The notes: generated from the letters alone by a model not told the origin. A DNA stretch of 64,000 bases from an uncultured Lachnospiraceae bacterium (GCA_910587765.1 CAJUNR010000013.1:1-64000); one strand, 5' to 3'; positions 33,724 through 43,177 are shown, numbered from the stretch's first letter. Made by a program: numbers and translations.

Positions 33724-34113
33724 ATGGCAAAAGGATCCAGAAGTCAGATTAAGAGAGAGAGAAATGCCCAGAAGGATCAAAGACCATCCGCAAAGTTATC
33801 CTATGCGCGTGTTTCTGTCCAGAAGGCATGCTTCGTATTAGACGCCATCAGAGGTAAAGACGTGCAGACCGCACTCGGAATCGTTGCTTACAATCCGAGA
33901 TACGCGTCTACGCTGATAGAGAAATTATTAAAATCCGCGATTGCAAACGCGGAAAACAACAACGGAATGAGTGCTGACAATCTTTATGTTGCAGAGTGTT
34001 ATGCGAACAAAGGACCGACCATGAAGAGGATCAGACCAAGAGCACAGGGCCGCGCTTATCGCATCGAGAAGAGGATGAGCCACATCACAATCGTGCTTGA
34101 CGAGAAGAAATAA
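33724..34113 (+). CDS. rplV: 50S ribosomal protein L22
   Basis: 129 residues with the tunnel-loop ECYANKGPTMKRIRPRAQGRA. AAGGAGG lies 8 bases before the ATG. Confidence 0.97.
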   Translation: MAKGSRSQIKRERNAQKDQRPSAKLSYARVSVQKACFVLDAIRGKDVQTALGIVAYNPRYASTLIEKLLKSAIANAENNNGMSADNLYVAECYANKGPTMKRIRPRAQGRAYRIEKRMSHITIVLDEKK

Positions 34114-34124
34114 GGAGGGCTATC

Positions 34125-34781
34125 ATGGGACAGAAAGTAAACCCGCACGGCCTCAGGGTCGGTGTAATCAAGGATTGGGATTCGAAATGGTACGCTGAAG
34201 CTGATTTCGCAGACTGCCTGGTGGAAGATTATCAGCTCAGAAAATTCCTGAAGAAAAAATTATACAACGCCGGAGTTTCCAAAATCGAGATCGAGAGGAC
34301 TTCCGACCGCGTGAAGATCATCATTTCCGCTGCAAAGCCGGGTATGATCATCGGCAAGGGCGGCGTTGAGATCGAGAAAGTCAGAACCGAACTTCAGAAG
34401 ATGACGACTAAGAAAGTGGTGGTCGACATCAAGGAGATCAAGAGAGCGGACCGCGAGGCTCAGCTCGTGGCCGAGAACATTGCACAGCAGCTTGAGAACC
34501 GTATCTCTTTCCGCCGCGCCATGAAATCCTGCATGGGCCGTGCGATGAAGTCCGGCGCAAAGGGAATCAAGGCATCCTGTTCCGGACGTCTCGGAGGAGC
34601 GGATATGGCGCGTACGGAGACTTATTCCGACGGTACGATCCCGCTGCATACGTTAAGAGCGGATATTGACTATGGGTTCGCTGAGGCAGACACCACCTAC
34701 GGCAAGATCGGCGTGAAGGTATGGGTCTACAAGGGCGAGATTCTTCCAACAAAGGCAGCAAAGGAAGGGAGCGATAGATAA
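34125..34781 (+). CDS. rpsC: 30S ribosomal protein S3
   Basis: 218 residues, GQKVNPHGLRVGVIKDW, KH-domain PGMIIGKGGVEIEK, and C-terminal GVKVWVYKGEILP. Forms the mRNA entry with S4 and S5. The next start follows after one base. Confidence 0.97.
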   Translation: MGQKVNPHGLRVGVIKDWDSKWYAEADFADCLVEDYQLRKFLKKKLYNAGVSKIEIERTSDRVKIIISAAKPGMIIGKGGVEIEKVRTELQKMTTKKVVVDIKEIKRADREAQLVAENIAQQLENRISFRRAMKSCMGRAMKSGAKGIKASCSGRLGGADMARTETYSDGTIPLHTLRADIDYGFAEADTTYGKIGVKVWVYKGEILPTKAAKEGSDR

Positions 34782-34782
34782 T

Positions 34783-35223
34783 ATGTTAATGCCAAAGAGA
34801 GTAAAACGCCGCAAACAGTTCCGTGGTTCCATGGCTGGCAAGGCGCTTAGAGGTAATAAAATCACCAACGGTGAATACGGTATTGTCGCTACGGAGCCGT
34901 GCTGGATCAAGTCCAATCAGATCGAAGCAGCCCGTATTGCCATGACCCGTTATATCAAGCGTGGCGGTAAAGTCTGGATTAAGATTTTCCCGGATAAACC
35001 TGTAACCAACAAACCGGCTGAGACTCGTATGGGTTCCGGTAAAGGAACACTGGAATACTGGGTAGCTGTTGTAAAACCGGGACGCGTAATGTTCGAGATC
35101 TCCGGAGTATCCGAGGAGGTCGCAAGAGAGGCACTGCGTCTGGCTACCCATAAGTTGCCCTGCAAATGCAAAGTCGTCTCCCGTGCAGACTTAGAAGGCG
35201 GTGATAACAGTGAAAATGAATAA
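34783..35223 (+). CDS. rplP: 50S ribosomal protein L16
   Basis: 146 residues, MLMPKRVKRRKQFRGSM, TRMGSGKGTLEYWVAVV; near the A-site of the 50S. The 3' end overlaps the rpmC start. Confidence 0.97.
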   Translation: MLMPKRVKRRKQFRGSMAGKALRGNKITNGEYGIVATEPCWIKSNQIEAARIAMTRYIKRGGKVWIKIFPDKPVTNKPAETRMGSGKGTLEYWVAVVKPGRVMFEISGVSEEVAREALRLATHKLPCKCKVVSRADLEGGDNSENE

Positions 35224-35410
35224 GTATGTAGAAGATTTAAAGGCAAAATCAGCTTCTGAATTAAATACAGAATTAGTAGCTGCGAAGAAGGAACTTTTCA
35301 ACCTGAGATTCCAGAATGCGACCAACCAGCTGGACAACACGGCAAGGATCAAAGAGGTTCGCAGGAACATCGCCCGGATTCAGACTGTTATGGCTGAAAA
35401 GAACGCGTAG
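35210..35410 (+). CDS. rpmC: 50S ribosomal protein L29
   Basis: 66 residues (KMNKYVEDLKAKS... FNLRFQNATNQLDN). GTG 35210 was chosen because it gives the usual N-terminus and overlaps the rplP end; GTG 35201 and ATG 35216 are in-frame alternatives. Confidence 0.93.
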   Translation: MKMNKYVEDLKAKSASELNTELVAAKKELFNLRFQNATNQLDNTARIKEVRRNIARIQTVMAEKNA

Positions 35411-35449
35411 ATCGAAGTGATATCAGTTTGAGAAAGGAGACAAAGAATC

Positions 35450-35704
35450 GTGGAAAGAAATCTTAGAAAAACCCGTGTTGGCAAGGTTGTCAGCGACAAG
35501 ATGGATAAGACAATCGTGGTTGCCGTAGAGAACCATGTGAAACATCCGCTCTATGGCAAAATCGTCAAGAGAACTTATAAATTAAAAGCGCACGACGAGA
35601 ACAACGAGTGCGGAATCGGTGATACCGTAAAGGTTATGGAGACCAGACCTCTGTCCAAAGACAAGAGATGGCGCCTGGTCAGCATTATTGAGAAAGCCAA
35701 ATAG
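35450..35704 (+). CDS. rpsQ: 30S ribosomal protein S17
   Basis: 84 residues, GTG start with GAAAGGAG upstream; NLRKTRVGKVVSDKMDKTIVV is the S17 signature. Binds 16S rRNA early in assembly. Confidence 0.97.
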   Translation: MERNLRKTRVGKVVSDKMDKTIVVAVENHVKHPLYGKIVKRTYKLKAHDENNECGIGDTVKVMETRPLSKDKRWRLVSIIEKAK

Positions 35705-35716
35705 GAGGATGCAAGA

Positions 35717-36085
35717 ATGGTACAGCAGGAAAGTAGACTTAGAGTTGCTGATAACACCGGTGCAAAAGAACTGCTCTGCATCCGTGTGATGGGCGGCTCT
35801 ACGAGAAGATATGCCAATATCGGCGATGTGATCGTCGCTACGGTAAAAGATGCAACGCCAGGCGGTGTTGTCAAGAAGGGCGACGTGGTAAAAGCAGTCG
35901 TGGTACGTACCGTGAAGGGTGCGCGCCGCAAAGACGGTTCCTATATCCGGTTCGATGAGAACGCGGCCGTAATCATCAAGGAAGATAAGAATCCCAGAGG
36001 AACCCGTATCTTTGGACCGGTAGCAAGAGAGCTTCGTGAAAAACAGTTCATGAAGATCGTATCCCTCGCTCCGGAAGTATTATAG
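35717..36085 (+). CDS. rplN: 50S ribosomal protein L14
   Basis: 122 residues, MVQQESRLRVADNTGAKELL, ending REKQFMKIVSLAPEVL. Binding site of RsfS on the 50S. Confidence 0.97.
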   Translation: MVQQESRLRVADNTGAKELLCIRVMGGSTRRYANIGDVIVATVKDATPGGVVKKGDVVKAVVVRTVKGARRKDGSYIRFDENAAVIIKEDKNPRGTRIFGPVARELREKQFMKIVSLAPEVL

Positions 36086-36098
36086 GAGGTATCGGAAT

Positions 36099-36410
36099 AT
36101 GTCTACAATGAAAATCAAAAAGGGCGACACCGTCAGAGTCATTGCCGGTACTGATAAAGGCAGCGAAGGCAAGGTCATTGCGGTGAACCATAAGAACAAT
36201 ACGGTTCTCGTAGAAGGCGTGAATATGATTACCAAGCATACAAAACCTTCCATGGCGAACCAGCAGGGCGGAATCGTCCATCAGGAAGGCCCGATCAACG
36301 CTTCCAACGTGATGTATGTCAGTGACGGCAAAGTCTCCCGTATCGGCTTCAGGACGGACGGGGACAAAAAGGTCCGCGTCGCAAAAGCGACCGGAAAAGT
36401 GATTGATTAG
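36099..36410 (+). CDS. rplX: 50S ribosomal protein L24
   Basis: 103 residues with the KOW motif KKGDTVRVIAGTDKGSEGKV. Assembly initiator of the 50S. Confidence 0.97.
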   Translation: MSTMKIKKGDTVRVIAGTDKGSEGKVIAVNHKNNTVLVEGVNMITKHTKPSMANQQGGIVHQEGPINASNVMYVSDGKVSRIGFRTDGDKKVRVAKATGKVID

Positions 36411-36436
36411 TATGGAAGAGAGGAGGGCATAAGAAG

Positions 36437-36976
36437 TTGAGTAGACTCAGTGAACAGTATAAAAATGAGATCATGGATGCCATGATGAAGAAATTTGGCT
36501 ATAAAAATCCGATGGAAGTGCCGAAGCTCAACAAAGTCGTCATCAATATGGGTGTCGGCGAGGCGAAGGAAAACGCGAAAATTCTCGATTCTGCGGTAAA
36601 GGATCTGGAGATTATCGCCGGACAGAAAGCCGTTGTGACTAGAGCCAAAAATTCGGTTGCAAACTTCAAGATTCGCGAGGGTATGGCCATCGGCTGCAAA
36701 GTAACCCTGCGCGGCGAGAAGATGTATGAGTTTGTCGATCGTCTGATTAATCTGGCGCTGCCGCGGGTACGCGACTTCCGCGGTGTGAACCCCAATGCGT
36801 TTGACGGCAGGGGAAACTATGCGCTCGGCGTCAAAGAACAGCTGATTTTCCCGGAAATTGAATATGATAAGGTGGACAAGGTAAGAGGTATGGATATCAT
36901 CTTTGTTACCACCGCCAAAACAGATGAGGAAGCACGTTATCTGTTGAGCTTATTCAATATGCCGTTTGCAAGATAG
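36437..36976 (+). CDS. rplE: 50S ribosomal protein L5
   Basis: 179 residues, TTG start with GGAGGG upstream; NMGVGEAKENAKILD and LPRVRDFRGVNPNAFDG are L5 blocks. Holds 5S rRNA. Confidence 0.96.
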   Translation: MSRLSEQYKNEIMDAMMKKFGYKNPMEVPKLNKVVINMGVGEAKENAKILDSAVKDLEIIAGQKAVVTRAKNSVANFKIREGMAIGCKVTLRGEKMYEFVDRLINLALPRVRDFRGVNPNAFDGRGNYALGVKEQLIFPEIEYDKVDKVRGMDIIFVTTAKTDEEARYLLSLFNMPFAR

Positions 36977-36987
36977 GAGGGAATTTC

Positions 36988-37173
36988 ATGGCTAAGACAT
37001 CAATGAAAATAAAACAGCAGCGCAAACAGAAATTCTCCACCAGAGAATACAGCCGCTGCAGAATCTGTGGTCGTCCACATGCTTACCTGAGAAAATACGG
37101 AATCTGCAGAATTTGCTTCCGTGAGCTGGCGTATGCAGGCCAGATTCCGGGTGTGAAGAAAGCAAGCTGGTAG
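36988..37173 (+). CDS. rpsZ: 30S ribosomal protein S14, zinc-binding short form
   Basis: 61 residues with two CxxC pairs (CRICGRPHAY and CRICFRE), the zinc-ribbon type S14. No zinc-independent paralogue is seen in the window. Confidence 0.96.
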   Translation: MAKTSMKIKQQRKQKFSTREYSRCRICGRPHAYLRKYGICRICFRELAYAGQIPGVKKASW

Positions 37174-37196
37174 AAAAAGTAAAGGAGGCAGTCAAA

Positions 37197-37598
37197 ATGA
37201 CAACGAACGATCCAATCGCGGATATGCTCACAAGAATCCGTAATGCGAACACTGCGAAACATGATACCGTAGATATCCCTTCGTCCAAAATGAAGCTGGC
37301 TATTGCGGATATCCTGGTTGACGAAGGTTATGTTGCGAAATATGATCTGGTGGATAACGGTAATTTCAAAGACATCCGTATCACCTTGAAATATGGAAAA
37401 GACAAGAACGAGAAGATCATTGCAGGCATCAAGAGAATTTCCAAGCCGGGCCTGCGCGTGTATGCCGGCAAGGAAGATATGCCGAGAGTGCTCGGCGGAC
37501 TCGGCATTGCCATCGTATCTACGAACAAAGGCGTTATGACCGACAAGAAGGCGAGAGAGCTGAACGTAGGCGGCGAGGTCCTGGCTTTCGTCTGGTAA
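37197..37598 (+). CDS. rpsH: 30S ribosomal protein S8
   Basis: 133 residues, TNDPIADMLTRIRNAN and STNKGVMTDKKARE. S8 can autoregulate the spc operon in E. coli. AAAGGAGG precedes the ATG. Confidence 0.97.
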   Translation: MTTNDPIADMLTRIRNANTAKHDTVDIPSSKMKLAIADILVDEGYVAKYDLVDNGNFKDIRITLKYGKDKNEKIIAGIKRISKPGLRVYAGKEDMPRVLGGLGIAIVSTNKGVMTDKKARELNVGGEVLAFVW

Positions 37599-37620
37599 TT
37601 TTTCCAGAAAGCTGAAAACA

Positions 37621-37642
37621 GAAGGGACGCAGACGTCCCTTC
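37621..37642 (+). promoter_or_regulatory. hairpin between rpsH and rplF
   Basis: A perfect 9-bp stem GAAGGGACG/CGTCCCTTC with a CAGA loop, 30 bases before rplF, without a T-tract. Possibly a processing or mRNA-stability element inside the spc operon. Confidence 0.5.
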
Positions 37643-37672
37643 CGAAAATCTAAGTAAGGAGGATTTTAGATT

Positions 37673-38212
37673 ATGTCCCGTATCGGAAGATTACCGGTAG
37701 CTATCCCGGAAGGAGTCACCGTGACAGTTGCTGAGGGAAATAAAGTGACCGTAAAAGGTCCCAAGGGAACGCTTGAGAGAGTGCTTCCCACAGAGATGAC
37801 GATCAAAGTAGAAGACGGCCATGTGGTCGTGACAAGACCCAATGATCTGAAGAAGATGAAATCTTTACATGGTCTGACAAGGACCCTGATCTCCAACATG
37901 GTAACAGGCGTCCACACAGGTTTCACAAAGGTTCTGGAAGTGAACGGCGTCGGTTACCGCTGTGCAAAATCCGGCAAAAAGCTGACCCTGAACCTTGGGT
38001 ATTCTCATCCGGTGGAGATGGAAGATCCGGAAGGCGTGGAAGCGGTCGTGGAAGGCAACAAGATTACCGTGAAAGGTATTGACAAAGAGAAAGTCGGACA
38101 GTATGCGGCTGAGATTCGCGACAAGAGAAGGCCGGAGCCGTATAAGGGCAAAGGTATCAAGTATGAGACCGAGGTTATCAGACGCAAAGTTGGTAAGACC
38201 GGTAAGAAATAA
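37673..38212 (+). CDS. rplF: 50S ribosomal protein L6
   Basis: 179 residues, SRIGRLPVAIPEGVTV and the C-terminal KRRPEPYKGKGIKYETE. Near the sarcin-ricin loop. Confidence 0.97.
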   Translation: MSRIGRLPVAIPEGVTVTVAEGNKVTVKGPKGTLERVLPTEMTIKVEDGHVVVTRPNDLKKMKSLHGLTRTLISNMVTGVHTGFTKVLEVNGVGYRCAKSGKKLTLNLGYSHPVEMEDPEGVEAVVEGNKITVKGIDKEKVGQYAAEIRDKRRPEPYKGKGIKYETEVIRRKVGKTGKK

Positions 38213-38229
38213 GTAAGGAGAGTGTAAAG

Positions 38230-38598
38230 ATGGTCAGTAAGAAATCAAGAAGCGAAGTACGCGCCAAGAAACACTACAGATTACGTCATCACATCAGCGG
38301 CACGGCTGACAGACCGCGTCTGGCAGTGTTCAGAAGCAATAATCATATGTATGCGCAGATTATCGACGACACTGTGGGAAACACTCTGGTATCCGCTTCT
38401 ACGGTACAGAAAGAAGTAAAGGCAGAGCTTGAGAAGACCAACAACGTGGATGCCGCGGCTTATCTCGGCAAGGTGATTGCCGAGAGAGCGCTGGAAAAAG
38501 GCATCAAGGTGGTCGTGTTTGACCGCGGAGGCTTTATCTATCAGGGCAAGATCGCGGCGCTTGCAGAGGCAGCCCGCGAGGCCGGACTGGAATTTTAG
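38230..38598 (+). CDS. rplR: 50S ribosomal protein L18
   Basis: 122 residues; RLRHHISGTADRPRLAVFRSN and the C-terminal FDRGGFIYQGKIAALAEAARE. Binds 5S rRNA with L5. Confidence 0.97.
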   Translation: MVSKKSRSEVRAKKHYRLRHHISGTADRPRLAVFRSNNHMYAQIIDDTVGNTLVSASTVQKEVKAELEKTNNVDAAAYLGKVIAERALEKGIKVVVFDRGGFIYQGKIAALAEAAREAGLEF

Positions 38599-38616
38599 AG
38601 GAGGAGGAGAGAGACA

Positions 38617-39126
38617 ATGAGACATGAGATCATTGATGCAAGTCAGTTGGAATTAACTGAAAAAGTAGTGTCAATCAAGCGTGTTAGCAAGACCGTCAAG
38701 GGCGGCCGCAGCATGCGTTTCACAGCTCTGGTAGTCGTAGGTGACGGCAACGGTCACGTAGGCGCTGGTCTTGGAAAAGCCACTGAAATTCCGGAAGCAA
38801 TCCGCAAGGGCAAGGAAGATGCTGTGAAGAAACTGGTAACGGTTGCTTTGGACGACAACAACAGCATCCCGCATGACAACACCGGCAAGTTTGGCAGTTC
38901 TTCCGTTCTGCTCAAGAGATCCCCGGAAGGTACCGGTATCATCGCGGGAGGTCCGGCGCGTGCGGTTGTGGAGCTGGCAGGCGTGAAGAATATCCGTACC
39001 AAATCCCTTGGTTCCAATAACAAACAGAATGTGGTTATGGCTACCATCGAGGGACTGTCAAAAGTGACTTCTCCGGAGGATGTTGCGAAGAAGCGCGGTA
39101 AATCTGTAGACGAAATCAGAGCATAA
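38617..39126 (+). CDS. rpsE: 30S ribosomal protein S5
   Basis: 169 residues; VSIKRVSKTVKGGRSMRFTA and GHVGAGLGKATEIPEAIRKG; fidelity region on the 30S. Confidence 0.97.
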   Translation: MRHEIIDASQLELTEKVVSIKRVSKTVKGGRSMRFTALVVVGDGNGHVGAGLGKATEIPEAIRKGKEDAVKKLVTVALDDNNSIPHDNTGKFGSSSVLLKRSPEGTGIIAGGPARAVVELAGVKNIRTKSLGSNNKQNVVMATIEGLSKVTSPEDVAKKRGKSVDEIRA

Positions 39127-39141
39127 GAAAGGAGAATGAAC

Positions 39142-39324
39142 ATGGCAGAGAAATTGAAAATCACATTAGTAAAATCTCCTATCGGAGCGATTCCAAAGCA
39201 GAAAGCTACCGTGGAAGCGCTTGGTCTTAGAAAACTCAACAAGACCGTTGAGATGCCGGATAATGAAGCGGTGCGCGGCATGATCTGGCATGTAAGACAT
39301 TTGGTGAAAGTGGAAGAAATCTAA
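39142..39324 (+). CDS. rpmD: 50S ribosomal protein L30
   Basis: 60 residues (LKITLVKSPIGAIPKQKATVE). ATG 39142 is preferred: GGAG is 7 bases upstream, while the ATG at 39136 lies almost on top of it. Confidence 0.95.
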   Translation: MAEKLKITLVKSPIGAIPKQKATVEALGLRKLNKTVEMPDNEAVRGMIWHVRHLVKVEEI

Positions 39325-39344
39325 TCAGTTAAGGAGGTGTCACA

Positions 39345-39785
39345 ATGGACTTATCGAATTTAACGTATGCGGAAGGCTCCAAAAAGAGCGATAACTTCAG
39401 AAGAGGCCGCGGACACGGTTCGGGAAACGGTAAGACAGCCGGCAAGGGACATAAGGGTCAGAAAGCCCGTTCCGGAGCGCCCAGACCGGGGTTTGAAGGC
39501 GGACAGATGCCGTTATACAGGAGAATCCCCAAGAGAGGCTTTACCAACCGCAATACCAAAGAGATCGTCGGTATTAACGTGAGCGTTCTGGAGAGATTCG
39601 ACAATGACAGCGTTGTTTCCGTAGAGACGCTGATCGCGGAAGGAATCGTTAAGAATCCGAGAGACGGGGTGAAGATCCTCGGTAACGGAGAGCTGACGAA
39701 GAAGCTGACGGTTCAGGCGAACGCATTCTCTGAGGGAGCTGCGAAAAAAATAGAAGCTCTCGGCGGAAAAGCTGAGGTGATCTGA
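39345..39785 (+). CDS. rplO: 50S ribosomal protein L15
   Basis: 146 residues, RRGRGHGSGNGKTAGKGHKG and PGFEGGQMPLYRRIPKRGF. The stop overlaps the secY start (TGATG). Confidence 0.97.
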   Translation: MDLSNLTYAEGSKKSDNFRRGRGHGSGNGKTAGKGHKGQKARSGAPRPGFEGGQMPLYRRIPKRGFTNRNTKEIVGINVSVLERFDNDSVVSVETLIAEGIVKNPRDGVKILGNGELTKKLTVQANAFSEGAAKKIEALGGKAEVI

Positions 39786-41101
39786 TGTTTAAAACACTGC
39801 GGAATGCATTTAAAATTGAAGATATCCGGAAAAAGCTGATCTTTACTTTTTTGATGCTCGTGGTTGTAAGGTTCGGTTCCCAGCTTCCGATTCCGGGAGT
39901 GAACAGGGACTATTTTGCACAGTGGTTTGCAGCTCAGACCGGTGACGCATTCAATTTTTTTGATGCGTTCACCGGAGGTTCTTTTACCAGCATGTCGCTC
40001 TTTGCACTCGGCATTACACCTTACATCACTTCTTCCATTATCATGCAGCTTCTGACGATTGCGATTCCGAAGCTGGAGGAGATGCAGAAGGACGGAGAAG
40101 ACGGCAGGAAAAAGATTCAGACCTTTTCCCGTTATCTGACCGTTGTTCTGGCTCTGATCGAGGGTACGGCCATGACGATCGGTTTCGGAGGAAGAGGGCT
40201 TCTGCAGTCGGCAACAGTTCCGAATATGATTGTAGTCGTGGCGGCGATGACGGCGGGCAGCGCATTCTTGATGTGGATTGGCGAAGAGATCACAGAGCAT
40301 GGAGTGGGAAACGGTATTTCCATCGTGCTTCTGATTAATATTGTCTCCAGAATACCGGATGACTTTATCGACCTGTACGTTCAGTTTGTCAAGGGCAAAA
40401 CGATCCTCAACGGCGTGCTGGCAGTTCTGATCATTCTCGCGGTTGTTCTGGTAACGGTCGTGTTCGTTATTTTTCTTCAGGACGGCGAGCGCCGGATTCC
40501 GGTGCAGTACGCCAAGAAGATGCAGGGGCGCAAGATGGTAGGCGGTCAGTCCACCAATATTCCTCTGAAAGTGAATACGGCGGGCGTCATTCCCGTGATC
40601 TTCGCGTCTTCTCTGATGAGTTTTCCGGGCGTTATTGCATCTCTGCTCGGCAAGACGGGCGGAACCGGAATCGGAGCCAGAATATTGACGGGCCTGAACC
40701 AGTCCAGTTGGTGCAATCCGAGTCAGCCCATCTATTCCATCGGACTTCTGGTATATATTGTACTGGTCGTGTTTTTTGCATATTTCTATACGTCCATTAC
40801 CTTTAATCCGATTGAAATATCCAATAATATGAAGCGGCAGGGTGGATTTATCCCTGGTATCCGGCCGGGCAAGCCAACGACGGAATATCTCAGCAAGATT
40901 TTAAATTACATTGTATTTATCGGGGCAGTAGGACTGATTATCGTATGTGTGATCCCCATCGTCTTCAACGGGTTTTTTGGAGCGAACGTCTCTTTTGGAG
41001 GAACGTCCATCATCATTATCGTGGGTGTTGTTCTGGAGACGCTGAAGCAGATTGAATCCCAGATGCTGGTGCGCTACTATAAAGGTTTTCTGAACGATTG
41101 A
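39785..41101 (+). CDS. secY: protein translocase subunit SecY
   Basis: 438 residues with 10 membrane segments; the plug and pore segments follow the RFGSQLPIPGVNRDYF entry, with VGGQSTNIPLKVNTAGVIPVIFA and GFIPGIRPGKPT as family blocks. Forms the SecYEG channel. Translationally coupled to rplO. Confidence 0.97.
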   Translation: MFKTLRNAFKIEDIRKKLIFTFLMLVVVRFGSQLPIPGVNRDYFAQWFAAQTGDAFNFFDAFTGGSFTSMSLFALGITPYITSSIIMQLLTIAIPKLEEMQKDGEDGRKKIQTFSRYLTVVLALIEGTAMTIGFGGRGLLQSATVPNMIVVVAAMTAGSAFLMWIGEEITEHGVGNGISIVLLINIVSRIPDDFIDLYVQFVKGKTILNGVLAVLIILAVVLVTVVFVIFLQDGERRIPVQYAKKMQGRKMVGGQSTNIPLKVNTAGVIPVIFASSLMSFPGVIASLLGKTGGTGIGARILTGLNQSSWCNPSQPIYSIGLLVYIVLVVFFAYFYTSITFNPIEISNNMKRQGGFIPGIRPGKPTTEYLSKILNYIVFIGAVGLIIVCVIPIVFNGFFGANVSFGGTSIIIIVGVVLETLKQIESQMLVRYYKGFLND

Positions 41102-41116
41102 TCCAATAGAAACGAG

Positions 41117-41163
41117 GCCTGTACGGAAGCGCCCTCTGCGGTACTTTCCTACAGGCTTTTCTG
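41117..41163 (+). terminator. terminator-like hairpin between secY and adk
   Basis: GCCTGTA pairs with TACAGGC around a 26-nt loop and is followed by TTTTC. It may reduce readthrough from the spc operon into adk-map-infA. Confidence 0.45.
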
Positions 41164-41211
41164 GAAATTTACATATCGTGTATAGTCAGGAAAAAAATGG
41201 AGAATACTATT

Positions 41212-41856
41212 ATGAAGATTATTATGTTAGGAGCTCCGGGTGCCGGAAAAGGAACCCAGGCGAAGAAGATCGCTGAAAAATATCAGATTCCTCATATCTC
41301 TACCGGCGATATTTTCCGTGCCAACATCAAGAACGGAACGGAACTTGGCAGGAAAGCAAAAACCTATATGGATCAGGGCCTTCTGGTTCCGGACGAACTG
41401 GTCTGCGATCTGGTGGTGGACCGTGTACAGCAGGAGGATTGTAAGGGCGGATACATCCTGGACGGTTTTCCGAGGACGATTCCGCAGGCGGAGCGTCTGG
41501 ATCAGGCGCTGGCTGAGCTGGGAGAGTCCGTGGATTATGCCGTTAATGTAGAGGTGCCGGATGAGAACATCGTGAACCGCATGGGCGGGCGCCGCGCCTG
41601 CGTGGGCTGCGGAGCCACATATCATCTGGTCTATGCGCCGACGAAGAAGGAAGGCGTCTGCGACAGCTGCGGCGCGGAACTGATCCTGAGGGATGACGAC
41701 AAACCGGAGACCGTGCAGAAGCGTCTCGGCGTCTATCATGAGCAGACGCAGCCGCTGATTGACTATTACGGCAGGAAGGGTATCTTAAAGGACGTGGACG
41801 GAACCATGGATATGGAAGCAGTTTTTCAGGCAATCACAGAGATACTGGGAGCATAG
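41212..41856 (+). CDS. adk: adenylate kinase, zinc-type LID
   Basis: 214 residues. P-loop GAPGAGKGT, DGFPRTIPQAE, and a LID with four cysteines (CVGC...CDSC), so a structural zinc is expected. It balances ATP+AMP/2 ADP. ATG 41212 (MKIIMLGAPG) has GGAG 9 bases upstream; an in-frame ATG at 41197 would add five residues. Confidence 0.96.
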   Translation: MKIIMLGAPGAGKGTQAKKIAEKYQIPHISTGDIFRANIKNGTELGRKAKTYMDQGLLVPDELVCDLVVDRVQQEDCKGGYILDGFPRTIPQAERLDQALAELGESVDYAVNVEVPDENIVNRMGGRRACVGCGATYHLVYAPTKKEGVCDSCGAELILRDDDKPETVQKRLGVYHEQTQPLIDYYGRKGILKDVDGTMDMEAVFQAITEILGA

Positions 41857-41859
41857 AAG

Positions 41860-42615
41860 ATGGCGGTCACGATTAAATCTGCAAAAGAGATAGAACTGAT
41901 GCGGGAGGCCGGCCGTCTTCTGGAGATAGTACATGACGAGATGGGCAGGATGGTGAAGCCCGGCGTCTCTACAATGGAAATCAACCAGTGCGGAGAACGG
42001 ATGATTCGGAAGTTGGGCTGTGTGCCCAACTTCCTGAATTACGGCGGTTTTCCCGCTGCGATCTGCGTATCGGTCAACGAAGAAGTGGTGCATGGAGTTC
42101 CGAGGCGGGATCGCATCCTGCATGAAGGGGATATCGTCAGCCTGGATGCGGGCCTGATTTATAAAGGATACCATTCGGACGCGGCCAGAACCCATGCGGT
42201 GGGGAAAGTCAGCGGGGAAGTACAGAAGCTTCTGGATGCGACCAGACAGAGTTTTTTTGAGGGAATCAAGAAAGCCAGGGCAGGGAATCACCTGCATGAT
42301 ATCTCCAACGCGATTGACGCTTATATCAGTAGTTTCGGATACGGAATCGTACGGGATCTGGTCGGGCACGGGATTGGAACGAGCCTTCACGAGGATCCGC
42401 AGATTCCGAATTTCCGGCAGAAGAAGAAGGGAATGAAGCTGATTCCCGGTATGACGCTGGCGGTGGAGCCGATGATCAATATGGGGACCTGGGAGGTTGT
42501 CTGGCTGGAGGATGAATGGACCGTGATTTCCAAAGACCACAAACCGTCCGCTCATTATGAGAATACGATTCTGATCACAGAGGGAGAACCGGAGATTCTG
42601 ACCCTTCACGGCTAG
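41860..42615 (+). CDS. map: methionine aminopeptidase type I
   Basis: 251 residues. The metal ligands are visible in SLDAGLIYKGYHSDAART (two Asp), GHGIGTSLHEDP (His), LAVEPMIN (Glu) and the final YENTILIT (Glu). It removes N-terminal Met from nascent proteins. Four bases after adk. Confidence 0.96.
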   Translation: MAVTIKSAKEIELMREAGRLLEIVHDEMGRMVKPGVSTMEINQCGERMIRKLGCVPNFLNYGGFPAAICVSVNEEVVHGVPRRDRILHEGDIVSLDAGLIYKGYHSDAARTHAVGKVSGEVQKLLDATRQSFFEGIKKARAGNHLHDISNAIDAYISSFGYGIVRDLVGHGIGTSLHEDPQIPNFRQKKKGMKLIPGMTLAVEPMINMGTWEVVWLEDEWTVISKDHKPSAHYENTILITEGEPEILTLHG

Positions 42616-42649
42616 AAGGCGGTCGGACGGCGGCAGCGGGGAGGATGCG

Positions 42650-42952
42650 ATGGTAAGAGTCGAGGAAGGGATGTTCGCAAGATCCCTTGCAGGGCATGAC
42701 AAGGACCGGCTGTATGTCATAATCCGCACGGAGGCGGAATACGTATGGTTAGTGGATGGCATTGCGCGGACACTGGAGAAGCCCAAGAAAAAGAAGATCA
42801 GACATATTCAGGTCATTCACCGGTTTGCCGAACCGGTGAAAAAAGCGCTGGAGAGCGGTACGCCGCTTCAGAATGAACAGATCAGGAAAATAATTCAATC
42901 AGAAGGCCGGAACCGGCAGGAGGATAGAGATGTCGAAAGCAGATGTAATTGA
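42650..42952 (+). CDS. KOW-motif RNA-binding protein (L14e-like)
   Basis: 100 residues. The N-terminal VEEGMFARSLAGHDKDRLYVII segment is a KOW-like start found in a small clostridial protein regularly encoded between map and infA. It probably binds RNA or the ribosome; no direct function known to me. Its last 23 bases overlap infA in another frame. Confidence 0.75.
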   Translation: MVRVEEGMFARSLAGHDKDRLYVIIRTEAEYVWLVDGIARTLEKPKKKKIRHIQVIHRFAEPVKKALESGTPLQNEQIRKIIQSEGRNRQEDRDVESRCN

Positions 42953-43148
42953 AATTGAAGGAACCGTAGTGGAGAAACTGCCGAACGCCATGTTCCAGGT
43001 GGAGCTGGAGAACGGACATAGAGTGCTTGCGCATATCAGCGGCAAGCTGCGGATGAATTTCATCCGTATTTTACCGGGAGATAAAGTGACGATTGAGCTT
43101 TCTCCGTATGATCTTTCCAAAGGAAGGATTATCTGGAGAGACAAGTAG
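42930..43148 (+). CDS. infA: translation initiation factor IF-1
   Basis: 72 residues, SKADVIEIEGTVVEKLPNAMF and HISGKLRMNFIRILPGDKV (OB fold). GGAGG in the upstream gene's 3' end serves as ribosome site. Confidence 0.97.
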   Translation: MSKADVIEIEGTVVEKLPNAMFQVELENGHRVLAHISGKLRMNFIRILPGDKVTIELSPYDLSKGRIIWRDK

Positions 43149-43177
43149 GAAACAGTGTATCTTTTTACAAATTTTAC